DNA from: Agroathelia rolfsii
Taxonomy: Eukaryota > Basidiomycota > Agaricomycetes > Amylocorticiales > Amylocorticiaceae
DNA length: 64,000 nucleotides
Direction: 5' to 3'
Assembly: GCA_018343915.1 (NCBI GenBank)
Contig: JABRWF010000007.1
Span: 3,534,001 to 3,598,000 of the forward strand
Part shown: piece after piece, positions 1 through 10,902 of the stretch
Layout: every line of letters begins with the position of its first letter
How positions within the stretch are numbered: position 1 is the first letter of the stretch
Made by a program: the position numbers and the translations under genes
Notes under the pieces: generated by a model
What the model saw: the letters and a program-made list of their open reading frames with translations, nothing else
Databases searched by the model: none
What the model was told of the DNA's origin: nothing

Positions 1-1496
1 GCCTGTGTATACGTATTGAAATCTGACATGTGAGGGGAGAATCACCATTTACGTACGTTGCAAGAAGTCCAGTATTAACTGTATATGCCATGATGTTGTT
101 AATGGTGGTATCGGTTCTGAGAGACAATATCATGACGGATCTTCATAATAGCCAAACTCAAAGAAACCGTTACTTTTGATGTCCCGTACGTGATTTAGCG
201 AGCAACCAGCATAAATATAGCGTGATCATAATGTCTGTGACAGTCCCGAATGCTGTCGCAAGCTTCAAATAAATCTAGCTCAAACATCAATGTTGACAAG
301 CACATGTGCGATATATAGGGGTTCTAGCATTACCGTTATTTCTCCCCCAAGAATATTTGACAACCGCGTATACTTAGTCAGGCTAAATAATTCATCCTTT
401 AGTAACCTAATAGAAGCAAAAATAGTAAAAAGCAGACGTACGCAAGTAGGGTAAACACTATAGCGAATATAAGAGTCATGTTTAGTCTGAGTCGTTTAAA
501 TTCACAAACTCTAGCCACTGACCTGCAGTCATAACTGATGAAAGGAATCAGTCCTAATTAGACGTACTAATAAATGATATACTTACCTAAATGGCCGGTG
601 GATGTCAAACCCTTTATTAAAGGGCATCGGATTAGGTGTTGCAGAAGACACGAAGTTTAACGGAGAATCTCTTACTATCAGGATGGACGGAATAATCTGT
701 CTGCCAACTAATTTGCATGTTTAGATCTTTCCAAAACGTGGAAGTTGGAAACAACTTACGAATCCAAATACGCCATATGTAGAAGCTGCGGTTGTTTGAT
801 ATTAATATTATTATTGAGGAACAATGTCCACATTCAGTGACATACATATATACTTGGCAAGATATTAGCCCCTGTAATGTTTTCATGAGAATGATAGGAA
901 TATTTCAAAGTACATGAGCTAACCAGAGCGAGTCCACTGGCCTTGAGGGTGAGAGTTTTCACATAATTTATTAGCAAATAGATCGTGCTGATGCTCACCG
1001 GAAGTGACCTGTGAGTGAAGCTTATATCGGTGCTTGTGATGCAAGCCAGAAATTTGAGGACGAACCAAATATCATGTTCTAACATCGAAGGTTTGCCGAA
1101 GGATGATATGAGATAGTAGTACTGCATATGCATAACAAAGGCAACATGTGCCGTGTTTACCACCCTGAAATATACTGGCTCATTAGCATAATAAACTTGG
1201 AGATGTTTATTTGATTGTAAATAACCATAGCGAGGCGGCCTAGTTTGAGTTGTAATAAATCTTTATTGGAGAGGTAAAAAGATAAGACATTGCTTACTGT
1301 AATTCTAATCCAAAGTCTGTCCCCTTTGCTATGCCATTGGAAGTAATAAAATGTTTGTGCACAAGTTAGTCCATATAGGCTATGAGGTTGATAATCGATT
1401 TTATGTCCCAAGCATATTTCTAGATAATAATTACATGTTCAAGAGACCCATTCCTATGAGTGAAACTCCTAGAGTAGCGTCGATGGATGCGGACAT
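1..1496 (-). CDS. DUF6534 multi-pass membrane protein, C-terminus beyond the window edge
   Basis: Function unknown; DUF6534 proteins are common agaricomycete membrane proteins with about seven helices. The N-terminus starts MSASIDATLGVSLIGMGLL and runs into LYGLTCAQTFYYF. Exons I can phase on the minus strand are 1496-1435, 1379-1298, 1239-1226 (a 14-nt micro-exon), 1164-1009, 785-760, 707-676, tentatively 611-587, then 262-174 and 116-57. Family hallmarks are VVNTAHVAFVMHMQYYYLI, SFYIWRIWILGRQ, the DIMITLYLCWLLAKSRTG loop and the NNIMAYTVNTGLLAT helix. A further piece, ELFSLTKYTRLSNIL (about 395-346), belongs between 587 and 262, but I could not phase its junctions. The intron after the 1164-1009 exon begins with an atypical gtcact. 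Family assignment is firm; exact structure in the middle is not. Confidence 0.75.
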
Positions 1497-3454
1497 TGCT
1501 TCTTAAAAGCCTTGGCCAGTTTACAGAGTGAGCAAAGGACTAGCTTGAGTATAATACAAAAATTACTTGCTCTTACTTTATAACCGTAACTCACTTCTGA
1601 TGTTTCCATTGTTGAGCTTCTGATTATCAACTAGGATCATGCACTCCAGACAGACAGAGCCTCGACCTCAGTAGGTCACAGTTTCCAACCTCAGTGATTA
1701 ATACACCAATTATAAGAAGAGAGCAAATGCAAACAAGAATAGCCGATTATGATCGCATACTTGATTGTTTCGATAATCAGCCGATGTTATGGCATCGCGA
1801 GTATGATTGTAGTCAGCTTGACGAAGCGACGGAAGTGCTACCATGAGTTTTTGCTACGTGGCAAACTACTTATCAGACTTTCGATTCAAAGAGTGTTCAA
1901 CAGCTTCAATCCAGCCTGCGTAATGTAGATATCGTGTAATGAAAGCATTGGATTGATCCATTAGTGTTCATAGAATTACTCGATTGTTATTTTCCCACTA
2001 GCTTGAAGTCCGGATTATTTGTTTCCAAAGAGAGTCTCGTCCCAGAGTAGTCAACTAGATATGGATGTCTGAATACCAAGCTCAACAATGCAGTGTTCTG
2101 CCCATGAAGCACTTTCGATGGTGTGCGAGTTTCTAAGAACCGGACAAAGTTGATTGAAGAACACACGGTAGTCGAGGGAGATAATATTATGTGACAGCGA
2201 GGCAAAGAAGCTAGAGTGATGTGATCCAGCGTTATTTTTATTTTCATACACAAAAATAAAGGAGTAGAGGTCAAGCCGCACTACGCAATCAATCAGCCTG
2301 ATAGTGGTCACAAGGAGTTGGACTCGTGCGTCATGATGTAGCATACTCTGCAATGATAAGTGGGGAGATCAGAAAATGATGCAGATATGATCAAGGGCTG
2401 AAAGGCCTTAGATATTACTCATAAAAATCATGAGTTATAATGTTCATCTATCATTCACGCATATGTCAGAGCATTGGTGGTCCAATGGTGGAGCTAGAGA
2501 GATGACCACCGCGCCTTAAATACAGTGCTGCGCTGGCGGGTAGTGGAGAGACCGCTGAAGCGAGTATCTTCCTAGAGTGACTCGCAAGGCGGTTGTTGAT
2601 ACTCGCAGACAGATTGGCCTTACTAAGCTCCTTTGCATTCAAATCCGTCGATTAAGGGGAGAGTACATGCGTATGAGCAATTGCCATTTTGGAACATAGT
2701 CGATGCATAAAGCGGAGCTCAAAAATGAGTCTCGCCGTGCTCTCTGTGTCACGCTTTACATGAAAACCCATGGTATACACTAAGGAGTGAGCTAAAGATG
2801 CTCAGAAAAAAAAAACTTTTTAGAGCTTTTAGTATATCTAAAACCTGTATATCAAAAGAACAGCTATAAAATTAGCAACGGAGTTTTCCTGGAGCAAATT
2901 GGTCATTTTTCAAGCATAGAAAAGGCTCTGGCATGTGCAGTCCTGAATATTTTTGTATCGAACATATAGAAGTCATCTAGATCCCTATTAAGCTACCTAC
3001 TACTCATAGCAAATGGCTGATATGAGTTGTTGTGCTGTAATCAGCCAATCTTTGCCAATTCCTCGACACTAGGGAAACGTTAGTGGCAGATTCCGCACCA
3101 ATCTACAACACATACAAGCAAAGATATGTCCGGATCGCATCGGTCCGTGGCATCTACTATAGATGATTGAAACTCAGGCTGGTATTAGTCAGCGTTTTTA
3201 CCTCTCGATTTTACTGAGAATCTATCCCGTAGTAAAATCATGGAATTTATGTATGCTTGTACTTTGGGTAAAGGCATAAGGAAAATTTTACCGGCTGCCT
3301 TTATGTAACGGTTCGGCAGAACAAGAGAGGTAAGCAAGGGAGAGATGAATTGGCAGACGAGTAAGGACAGAGGGAACAGCTACTGGTGTTGCTCAGAGAA
3401 GGAGAAAATGAAGAGGCATGAAGCCACCGAAGTTAAATAGTACATTATGAATGC
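1497..3454. other. Intergenic, no gene recognised
   Basis: About 2 kb upstream of the first DUF6534 gene. Reading frames are short (the longest about 100 codons, at 2051-2353) and show no family motif or believable splice structure. The sequence is AT-rich with no clear repeat until the R1 element further right. Confidence 0.5.
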
Positions 3455-3970
3455 TTTCTGCCAAGGAACGCCGGCATTAAGCGGTGTCTTTGGATCATGC
3501 GCCGGGGGCAGACGAGGTTAGAGAGCAACCTACCTCTTACTCCGTCTGCCACCTCATCTGTCCGCTCACATTTTGCTTTTCACCCACCCACCACCCTTTT
3601 AAACTTCACCCCCACATTTGCCACTCCTTGCTGTTTTTGTTTTGTTTTACTTTCCTTTTCTTCCTTTTCCCCTTTCCCTTCACACACCCCTAATTCTGAG
3701 CTGCACGCACTCAATAATGTAACAAGCAACAACCACTAATATCCATTCGAGCCAATATCACTCTCCTTGACCATAAACCCACAAATAAAACCGAGCGAAA
3801 CCCCGTGGACATCGCGGCCTGGCTGCCGGAAAGGAAAGATTGACCAGCGGAAAGGCGATCCCAGCCCACCCCGCTGCTCACCTCCTATCCCCTCAGGTTC
3901 TCATGCCCAGCCGCGATCGGAAAGCGCTTCGCGCTTTCGCCCAACAAATGCACACTGCCTATACAGCAGA
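3455..3970 (+). repeat. Dispersed repeat R1, copy 1
   Basis: This stretch resembles 56810-57225 (+) and, over its right part, the complement of 49141-49345. Shared landmarks are the left block AAGCGGTGTCTTTGG (near 3479), the 'ttttcacccacccacc' block (near 3576) and the GGAAAGCGcttCGCGCTTTC palindrome (near 3919). Small open frames inside (3484-3739, 3767-3997) are not conserved between copies, so I treat them as non-coding. It is probably a non-autonomous transposable element. A 'tactttgggtaaa' word occurs on both sides, near 3259 and 4122, and may mark its edges. Confidence 0.6.
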
Positions 3971-4176
3971 ATCCAAAGATGTAAAGTAAGCCACTGAAAA
4001 CCCTCAAGCCCGGCTCGGGTACGTCAAAAACCCGGTCGGAAAAAGCTACCGAGCCGTTTCCCAAATCCTGAGTCCATCGTCGAAAGTGTAGCGGCCAGAG
4101 CCGTTACACTTTACTGAACCTTTTACTTTGGGTAAAAGCTCGAGTAAAAATAAGCATTATGTGATCAAAATTTAGC

Positions 4177-5363
4177 AGAGCCTACAGTACTCCTCACACT
4201 GGCAGGCGCTACCATGGCTGATTTCTTAGGCATACGAACACTCGACCATTTCCCTCGTTCCCTCCCCGCAGATGCTCGTATAGCATGTCTTATCCGTGGC
4301 GACCCAGAGTTGCGCTTAATATCTTTGTTTCATAAACGCGGCCTTTCCACCACTTCTCTGTCAGCGGCCATAGCATCTGACAGAGTGCTTCTCATCGGCA
4401 TCTCAAACCTTTCTGGATTATATCTGGGTACAAGCGAGTCGGAATACAAAGCTTTGCTCTTGAGTGTACGCGTCATTGCTCATCTCGCATGGACGGTGGA
4501 TTTCGATAAGTCTCTGTCGAGCTTCTAGAGCGACATACAGGACGCACGGAGCCTGGCCCAATTGGTGGCCAAGAGCAAGCACAGGATAGCATTGTACCTC
4601 ACGACGTCTTTCAGCAGTACTTTCGGATGCAAAGATGCTAAGTATGTTCCAGAGAGGCCATTGGAGCTGAACATTACATATGCGCTTGATCAGGTATATG
4701 CCTTGTTACTCTTGTCTTCCGCAATACTTATTGTGTTGTTCTCCAGGGATATGCTGTCTCAAAAATAGCCGCAGAGCACCTTGTCGCTCAGGAGGGAGAA
4801 AAATTCGAAATACACATCGTTCGCATCGGTAAAGTCAGTGGTGATTCATCGACGGGGCAATGGGCCATCGACGAAATGATACCTATGATGATGGCACTTC
4901 TCCCAGTTCTTGGTGCGATCCCTATGGAGCTTCCATACCTCTCTTGGGCCCCTGTTGACACTTGCGCCTGGATTATGAGGGACCTCATCGCACTTAGCTT
5001 CACTACTGGGAATACCAGAAATTTGAAGAGTGTTTTTGTCTACAACATTTCGAATCCACGAGTACTTGATTGGAAAGCTACGACAAATCTTTTTGCTCAA
5101 GCTGCAAAGCTTCCTCCTCCATGTTTTGTAAACCTCAAAGACTACGTCTGGATCATCCTGAAAGCCCGGGGAAGATATGGAGATCAAACAGCCACTTATA
5201 TCCCTGTTGTTCGCCTTATGACTTCTTTCCTCGGAGGTTTAGATGGAAAGGGATGGCTTTGCCATTACGCCCTCCTCGACATGTTCTCAAGACAGAAGAT
5301 GAACCCTTCTCTCATCACTTGTTTACCTATGGACAGCAAGATGGCTGGTCTCCTGATGAGCTA
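4177..5363 (+). pseudogene. Degenerate thioester-reductase domain of a polyketide synthase
   Basis: Relic of the C-terminal NAD(P)-dependent reductase that releases a carrier-bound product as an aldehyde. The nucleotide-binding loop, normally GATGFLG, is still visible as AGATMADFLG (4200-4235). It is followed by RTLDHFPRSLPADARIACL and HLAWTVDF. A stop follows 'SLSSF' at about 4526. The frame resumes with DARSLAQLVAKSKHR, then an intron (about 4695-4746) joins to GYAVSKIAAEHLV, which holds the YxxxK catalytic pair. The tail has IVRIGKVSGDSSTGQW and ELPYLSWAPVDTCAW. Frame changes after 5060 break the end. Everything upstream of 4177 that should belong to a synthase is missing, so this is a fragment. 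The NRPS-like (A-T-R) family is an alternative origin. Confidence 0.7.
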
Positions 5364-5689
5364 GATTATGGAGAGAATGCACGAGAAAACACACCCACTT
5401 GAAGGTTTGTCCCAGCAATCGCTAGGAAACCCGTCTCCAATCCGTGACGGTCCCAGTCGCTACGTGCTCTTGTTCGTTCTCTGGTCAGATATAAATGAAA
5501 AGTTAACCACACATGGAGTAATGGATATTTGGGCAACACCCCAGAAGATGGCCATGTCGGTTGTACATGACTTATTTGAGAAACACGCCTAATTGAATAC
5601 GCAGTGAGTAATAATTTCAATTACCTTGGTATTCAAGCTGATTACATACATATAGAAATAAAGATATTTTGGACACGAGCCACTTTCCA

Positions 5690-6430
5690 ACAGGATACTT
5701 CTTACGCTTGCTCTTCAGCTTCACAACTTCAATCCGTTTACTCGCAAGGGAATACAACCCATTCACTCATCGGCTATTGCTTTGGCGAATATGCAACTTG
5801 AATCGTTGGTGGCTACATGACTGAGAAGGAGGCCGTAGATGTGCTTATACGTCGGTCGCCAGCGCTTTCTGAAGACATCTGCTTGCGAAAGGCAGGCAGG
5901 ACCGGCAAGCCTGGGGCCATGTTGAACGTATTTGCGAGCGCTGATGCCGTTCGCTGACATATTGTTCTTTTTTCTGGGCCTGCTGCCGAGGATTGCTATT
6001 CATGCTAGGCTATCGCACACTATACTCTGGGAATATCGAAGTTATTACCCGGGCGCAAGAGCCCTTCAAGGCTTCTAGTATTTGTACGACCCCTGTCTCT
6101 ACAGAAATACAATTTCACTCACGCGAAATGGACTTTGCCGTCGATCTCTTTAAGATGCTCACCCCCGACTACCCATCTTTCACTCGTTCTCAGACCAGGA
6201 CAAAATACATCTCTAGCGTAACTAGATGGACCCTTCCCTCGTCTGGAATCACAATCAGATACTGGGCGCGGCATATGCGCGAACGGGTCAAGTTTCTGGA
6301 ATGCATGAAGATAGTCCAAGCGCAATTAGCAGGAACAAGCTCAAAGTTAGGTGGTACTGTCTTCATTGATGTTGGGCCCTCGGGTGCACCCAAGAAGATT
6401 ATTTCGAAATATCAAGAGTATGGGTTTTTT
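5690..6430 (+). pseudogene. Degenerate acyltransferase (AT) domain of a polyketide synthase
   Basis: The AT domain loads extender units onto the carrier protein. Pieces in several frames line up with a fungal AT: the nucleophile loop reads IGYCFGEYA (about 5769-5796) instead of GHSxGEYA, then KEAVDVLIRRSPALSEDIC (about 5828-5885), SGPAAED (about 5970), PDYPSFTRS, the arginine-containing YWARHMRERVKFLE (about 6260-6300) and FIDVGPSGAPKK (about 6361-6396). Both the histidine and the catalytic serine of GHS are changed (Y and C). At least three frame shifts and stops interrupt it, so no functional protein is expected. Confidence 0.7.
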
Positions 6431-6764
6431 TGTGAGCAGAGCAATGTTCATCTTGGGCGCAATCACGATCTGCGGCTTTCTCACTTTACAGTGTCCCTGT
6501 CTTGTGGGAGCATAGCCAATTCACTTGAATCCACTGTTACGCTTGGACGGCTTAAGGAAACCACAGCTTTTTTGTGCTCAGACTCCGATTCTTTGCTTGC
6601 ATTATCTACATCACGATATTTATCACCACCGCCAGCGTCTCCTATACCTTCCAGCCTGTCACTCGGTAAGTTTCGAGCCTTATATTACATCCAAAGCGAG
6701 ATCCACTAACTTGACATCACACAATTACTAGAAATAACATCACAGATTAGGATCAACGTCAGAG

Positions 6765-6955
6765 ACAAAGCAGGGCAAGTCTGTCTTGGCTTGCTTTCAC
6801 GACTGTTCGGTTATCCACAGGATAATATTCATCTGCTACAGGAGACGTTCAACTCGCTTGGACTTAGCTCTCTCGATTTTGTACAGCTTCAATCCGAGCA
6901 GCTATGGGTGTCACCTTCCCACCTTCTGCTTACGCATCTGAGCAGCCAATTTTGA
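6765..6955 (+). pseudogene. Remnant acyl-carrier-protein domain of a polyketide synthase
   Basis: The reading LLQETFNSLGLSSLDFVQLQ (about 6834-6894) is the phosphopantetheine attachment region of a carrier domain; the modified serine lies in 'LGLSSLD'. The following SPSHLLLTHLSSQF matches the usual carrier tail. It stops at 6953-6955. It lies a short way downstream of the AT relic, with the dehydratase and ketoreductase regions of a full enzyme absent. Confidence 0.6.
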
Positions 6956-7093
6956 GAATACTACAAAATCTTAAATAGAGGTGTTTTCTTCATATATGTA
7001 CTATATCAACACAAAATCTGCTCTTTGTCTATTACTGGTGCTATTTGGGCCATTCATCACTGATTTTTTTCTGCTATCATTCAAATACTACTG

Positions 7094-8413
7094 CTATACT
7101 ACGGATGCTTTGACATCATGATTTTGGGTACGTTCACCAAAAGGCTGATTAGCGTCTCTCAGACTTTGAATATGAAGGGTTGTAGCCGGAACTGCAGGTT
7201 CTATAGTACAATTAGATCCCTGCCTGCCTCCAGAATATTCACCAATACTAGCTTCCCTAGATTCCGGGGGCCAGTTAGGTCTTCTGAAATTTGAAAGCTC
7301 CACGGATTGACCAATGGTCAATTGATCTTTAGCTATACCAAGGCTAATTGCACGGAAGGCGAGTGTAGTCATTGCATTTTCCAGAGCAACGTTTGGAATC
7401 GTGAACATAGCATGAAAGATTGCCGGGACAGATTTTGATAGTATCATGGCCATAGTCAGGACATTCATGCTGACTGTTGCACTAAATTCATGGAACAATT
7501 ATATGAAAATCTAACCGAAATAAGAAATTTGCTTACAGATAATACAACTGGCCGCTTTGCATAACAACTTTGGTAAAATATGGTAGCCCAGTCCCCCTTG
7601 TAAACGCTCGGATGCTCTAATTATTGCCGTCGTAGGTGTTCTGCATCAGCCGCCAAGAAATTGCAACAAAGATCAAGGTATCGTAACAGGTGTCAATGAT
7701 GATTCCTGAGGAGCTGTATGGTAGGACTTTGGCTATAATGCATCGCTTAGTGGCCCCGATATGCATACCGACTGTTAAAAATGGAACCAAAACGCAACCG
7801 GCGACAACGCACAACCAAAGAGCGTCAAAGCCAATGGTAACAGGTCTGCTATTAGCATATACTGCCTTAACTCTAAGATAGAAAAGAGCAACACTGGAAG
7901 GTACTGCACAGGCAAAGCACCAACCAAATGCAATTTGCAATCTTGAGCATGATTCGACAAGCGCAACTAGGGGTGCACGATGGATATCAATGAATATTTA
8001 AGTAACTAATAGTCTCGTGTAAAAATACGGTAATACCTTGGAATAGGGTACTAGTTAGGAGGTATGCCAGAGATGTTGTTCTACAATTTTAAATTATACA
8101 TAGGGTGAGATTGTTTTCACTTGCCCTGAGTTTTAACCATAGAACTCTTCATACCTCGAGAAAAAATAAAGGAACAGTAGAGATTTTTTGGCGTTGTTTT
8201 TTCTCAGCATCCGGTACTCATATGGCATACTAATTATCCAGTCCCATATGTAGGCCTATCAGCGGTTTAAATTCAGCCTGCACGAGAAATGATACTGGTA
8301 AAAAAAAAAAAAACCGAAAGAGAAGCAACAGAAAGATATATGGCAGCTTCATATCGGGATGCGGTAGAAGGCCCCAGAAACGATGTAAGTGAATCGATAT
8401 TGGAGGAATTCAT
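7094..8413 (-). pseudogene. Agaricomycete seven-helix membrane protein with one in-frame stop
   Basis: Unknown function; the family is widespread in agaricomycetes. Exons 8413-8315, 8255-8155, 8080-8037, 7966-7537 and 7481-7094 join in phase to 353 codons plus the terminal stop. Landmarks are AYIWDWIISMPYEYRMLRK, TTSLAYLLTSTLFQ, VALVESCSRLQIAFGW, FYLRVKAVYANSRPV, SGIIIDTCYDTLIFVAISWR, GTGLPYFTKVVMQSGQLYYL and VSMNVLTMAMILSKSVPAIF, with a hydrophilic tail of about 90 residues. A single TAG at 7619-7617 interrupts exon 4 between 'TYDGNN' and 'SIRAFTRG'; everything on both sides is conserved and in frame. The first intron starts with a T-run donor (gttttt). An upstream ATG at 8458 is possible. 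It is either a young pseudogene or a base error. Confidence 0.75.
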
Positions 8414-9616
8414 ATTGATTTCTAAATTTTTAGGCACATCGTATAGCTCTTGGATCATTGAAAGCGAGTGGAAAATATACTTCTAGCATGCAAATCGGAA
8501 GTCAATAAGTTTACATCATACTCCGGGCCTACGGAAACATTTTATAACCATATGATCTTCTACCTACCTGATGCGATAAATCATGCAGAAAATTTCAAAT
8601 CCTTCGTTTAATATAGAAGGTTGCCCTCCCATTTATAGATTCATTTATTTATAGCGGCAGGTCGCCCTCTAAAAGTTATTCTCATCATTGTCAATTTCCA
8701 ACTTTCAGTTGTGATATTGATACTATTAATTTGATGCATGTGTACGATTTGAATCTTATGATGATGTCAGTGCTTTATCTTAACCCCATTCAGTTAAATA
8801 GAGACTCAGATTAAATTGAGGATAGTAACCATCTACGCCATAAATTATGTCTCGCCAGCCGTACTCCAAGTCGGTGTACATCATGCATTCAGGCTGGCAT
8901 CTGTATCTGTACTATGAATAGTTGCTGAGTAGTATACTAAAATTCATCAGAAGAGCTGAGCTGCCCTTAGTTATAGCCATCTCTATCTTGATTAAATTAG
9001 TAATTTTGTGGCTCAATTAAAAAACGTAGAAGTGAAGAATTGCGCTGCGGCCTGCGTCCTGTGAAAGGGATTTGAACTATTTCAAGTTATAGACCGGCGT
9101 AGTACATTGGAGTCATATGGCAAATTTACCAGGCTATTAGTACTACCATTGCCTGTTCCTTGTAGTAGACGTGATTGATAGGACTTATTTAATCTCACCA
9201 CTATTGATATGAATAATATGTTACATAATTAAAAACCAGTGGCTACTAATCCGAGCCATAAGTTCCGGATATATGTATACTATTTTGTTGATCCGGGAAT
9301 GGGAATCCTCTCATTTTTTTTTTTTTTTTTTTTTTTTGAAGATACCCAATCTGCTCAGTAACCAACTGATATCTTGTGACCCAACTTTTTATGGCGTTAA
9401 AGCAAAGCACCAGGATCCCAATGCTCAAGGAAAATATTTATTTGGATGTATGGCATTTCTGCCCACCTGTCATGTCCGCTGGATTGGTAAGAAACCCAAA
9501 GCGTGACGGAGTCAGATATGATAGTGATTCCGAATTTTTAAAACAGGCAGAAATAAGGATCTGTGATAACTATCTGAACGGGATATAGCTCTTCTATATG
9601 GCATATTAAGACAAGC
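8414..9616. other. Intergenic, no gene recognised; long poly-T tract
   Basis: No frame here shows family motifs. A run of 24 T occupies 9314-9337. Two short open frames cross or flank it (9273-9506 and 9376-9588) but look accidental. The stretch separates the 5' end of the membrane-protein gene from the 3' end of the DcpS gene. Confidence 0.5.
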
Positions 9617-10902
9617 CTAGTCAACTTTATGCGCTCCCGCTACGTGAAGCGGCGCATATAACCCATGGAGTTTACCTAAACCATAGGTGAACGTAAGTCG
9701 TTCCATAATCGGATCATTATCATCGTTCTCCAATTGTAACTAAAGAAAAAAGATTGAATATCTGAGCTAAGAATATATTCAATGACCCTACCAGGTTTAT
9801 GATATCATCGAGGAGATGTGCCTGACCGACAACCACACCCATGAAGGACTTTTGGCTTACATGCGCAATGTGGACATGGAAGTGGTCTGTAACGGATAAG
9901 CTATGGGATTATTTTTCCTAATTACATACGCACAGTACGATGGCTGATAATGTATGAAGAATCGCAGGGAACCGGAATCTGGAAGCCCGCACCGTTCGCG
10001 CGCGATACTAGTCGCCTCACGTCGAATGGCACACAGCATGGATATATGTACCTTTCGCAGATCGCGCAGACTGCGAATCGACTCGTCACGTGCGATCGCC
10101 AGCAGATAGATGGTGCTTGGCTTAGAAAAATCGCTTTTCATATCTGGAAGGAGTACGAATTGCGGGCAATCGTAGAGGATTTTCTCACTTTCACTGATAC
10201 CAGAGAGAATATCACTGACCCTTGGTGAAATAAATAAGTCAGCAGGTCGCAATAAAACGATTTGGCATGTACAATCACCACTTTGTACGCGATGCAGGAA
10301 AAGCGGAAATATAAGGCTTTGTAATGGAATGGTATAATTCTGGGGTTTCATGAAACATTAAAATGGGTTGGTCTGTATACTGAATGGTATGAAGCTATTT
10401 AGTATGCTCTAATGCAGGCTATCATATGAAGTGGAAATCTCACTTTCGCTACGTGCGTGGCCGTAGCAGGGAAAATAACGTCGATCTTGATATCCGGAGG
10501 ACGATCTTTTCCTAGCCAGGCAGTGAACCAGCTGTACTATTCCGTATAAGGTTAATCATTCCGCAATGCAAAGCGAAGGTATTTTACGATATCTGTTGAC
10601 TGCATCTGCTCCACACGCTCGAGCTGCGATGAACAAATAGCTGATGGCTCAGGCCATGTTGATAGTCTCTTCAATGTGATGATTGCAGGTAGTCGCCCCT
10701 CAGATCCGCCTAAAGCCTCCGGAAATGTACCGAGAAGGACAAGCACTTGTGTGTCCGGGTCTGAAGGAATCGCAAGTTATTGTTGAGGCATTATTTCTAT
10801 AGACAGCATGGCTTTGATTAATTGGGCTAAGCAACCTTCTTTTAGTGTCCTGTCATATTTGAAGAGACGAAGTTGGTCAAGACTTGTGATTTGGAAGGAC
10901 AT
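9617..10902 (-). CDS. DCS1: Scavenger mRNA-decapping enzyme (DcpS/Dcs1, HIT family), complete
   Basis: Hydrolyses the m7GpppN cap left after 3'-to-5' mRNA decay, releasing m7GMP; cytoplasm and nucleus. Seven exons (10902-10836, 10760-10588, 10536-10444, 10379-10279, 10220-9934, 9886-9792, 9739-9617) join in perfect phase to 312 residues, a normal fungal length. The N-terminal domain shows LKEDPDTQVLVLLGTF, LERVEQMQSTDIYSW, PPDIKIDVIFPATATHVAKY and ILMFHETPELYHSITKPYI. The catalytic domain shows FVLLPDMKSD, RSLRDLRKVHISML, then FIHYQPSYYHFHVHIAHV at about residues 235-250, created across an intron. That is the histidine triad. The C-terminus has GQAHLLDDIINL and LTFTYGLGKLHGLY. The start at 10902 gives MSFQITSLDQLRLFKYDRTL. 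No damage seen. Confidence 0.92.
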
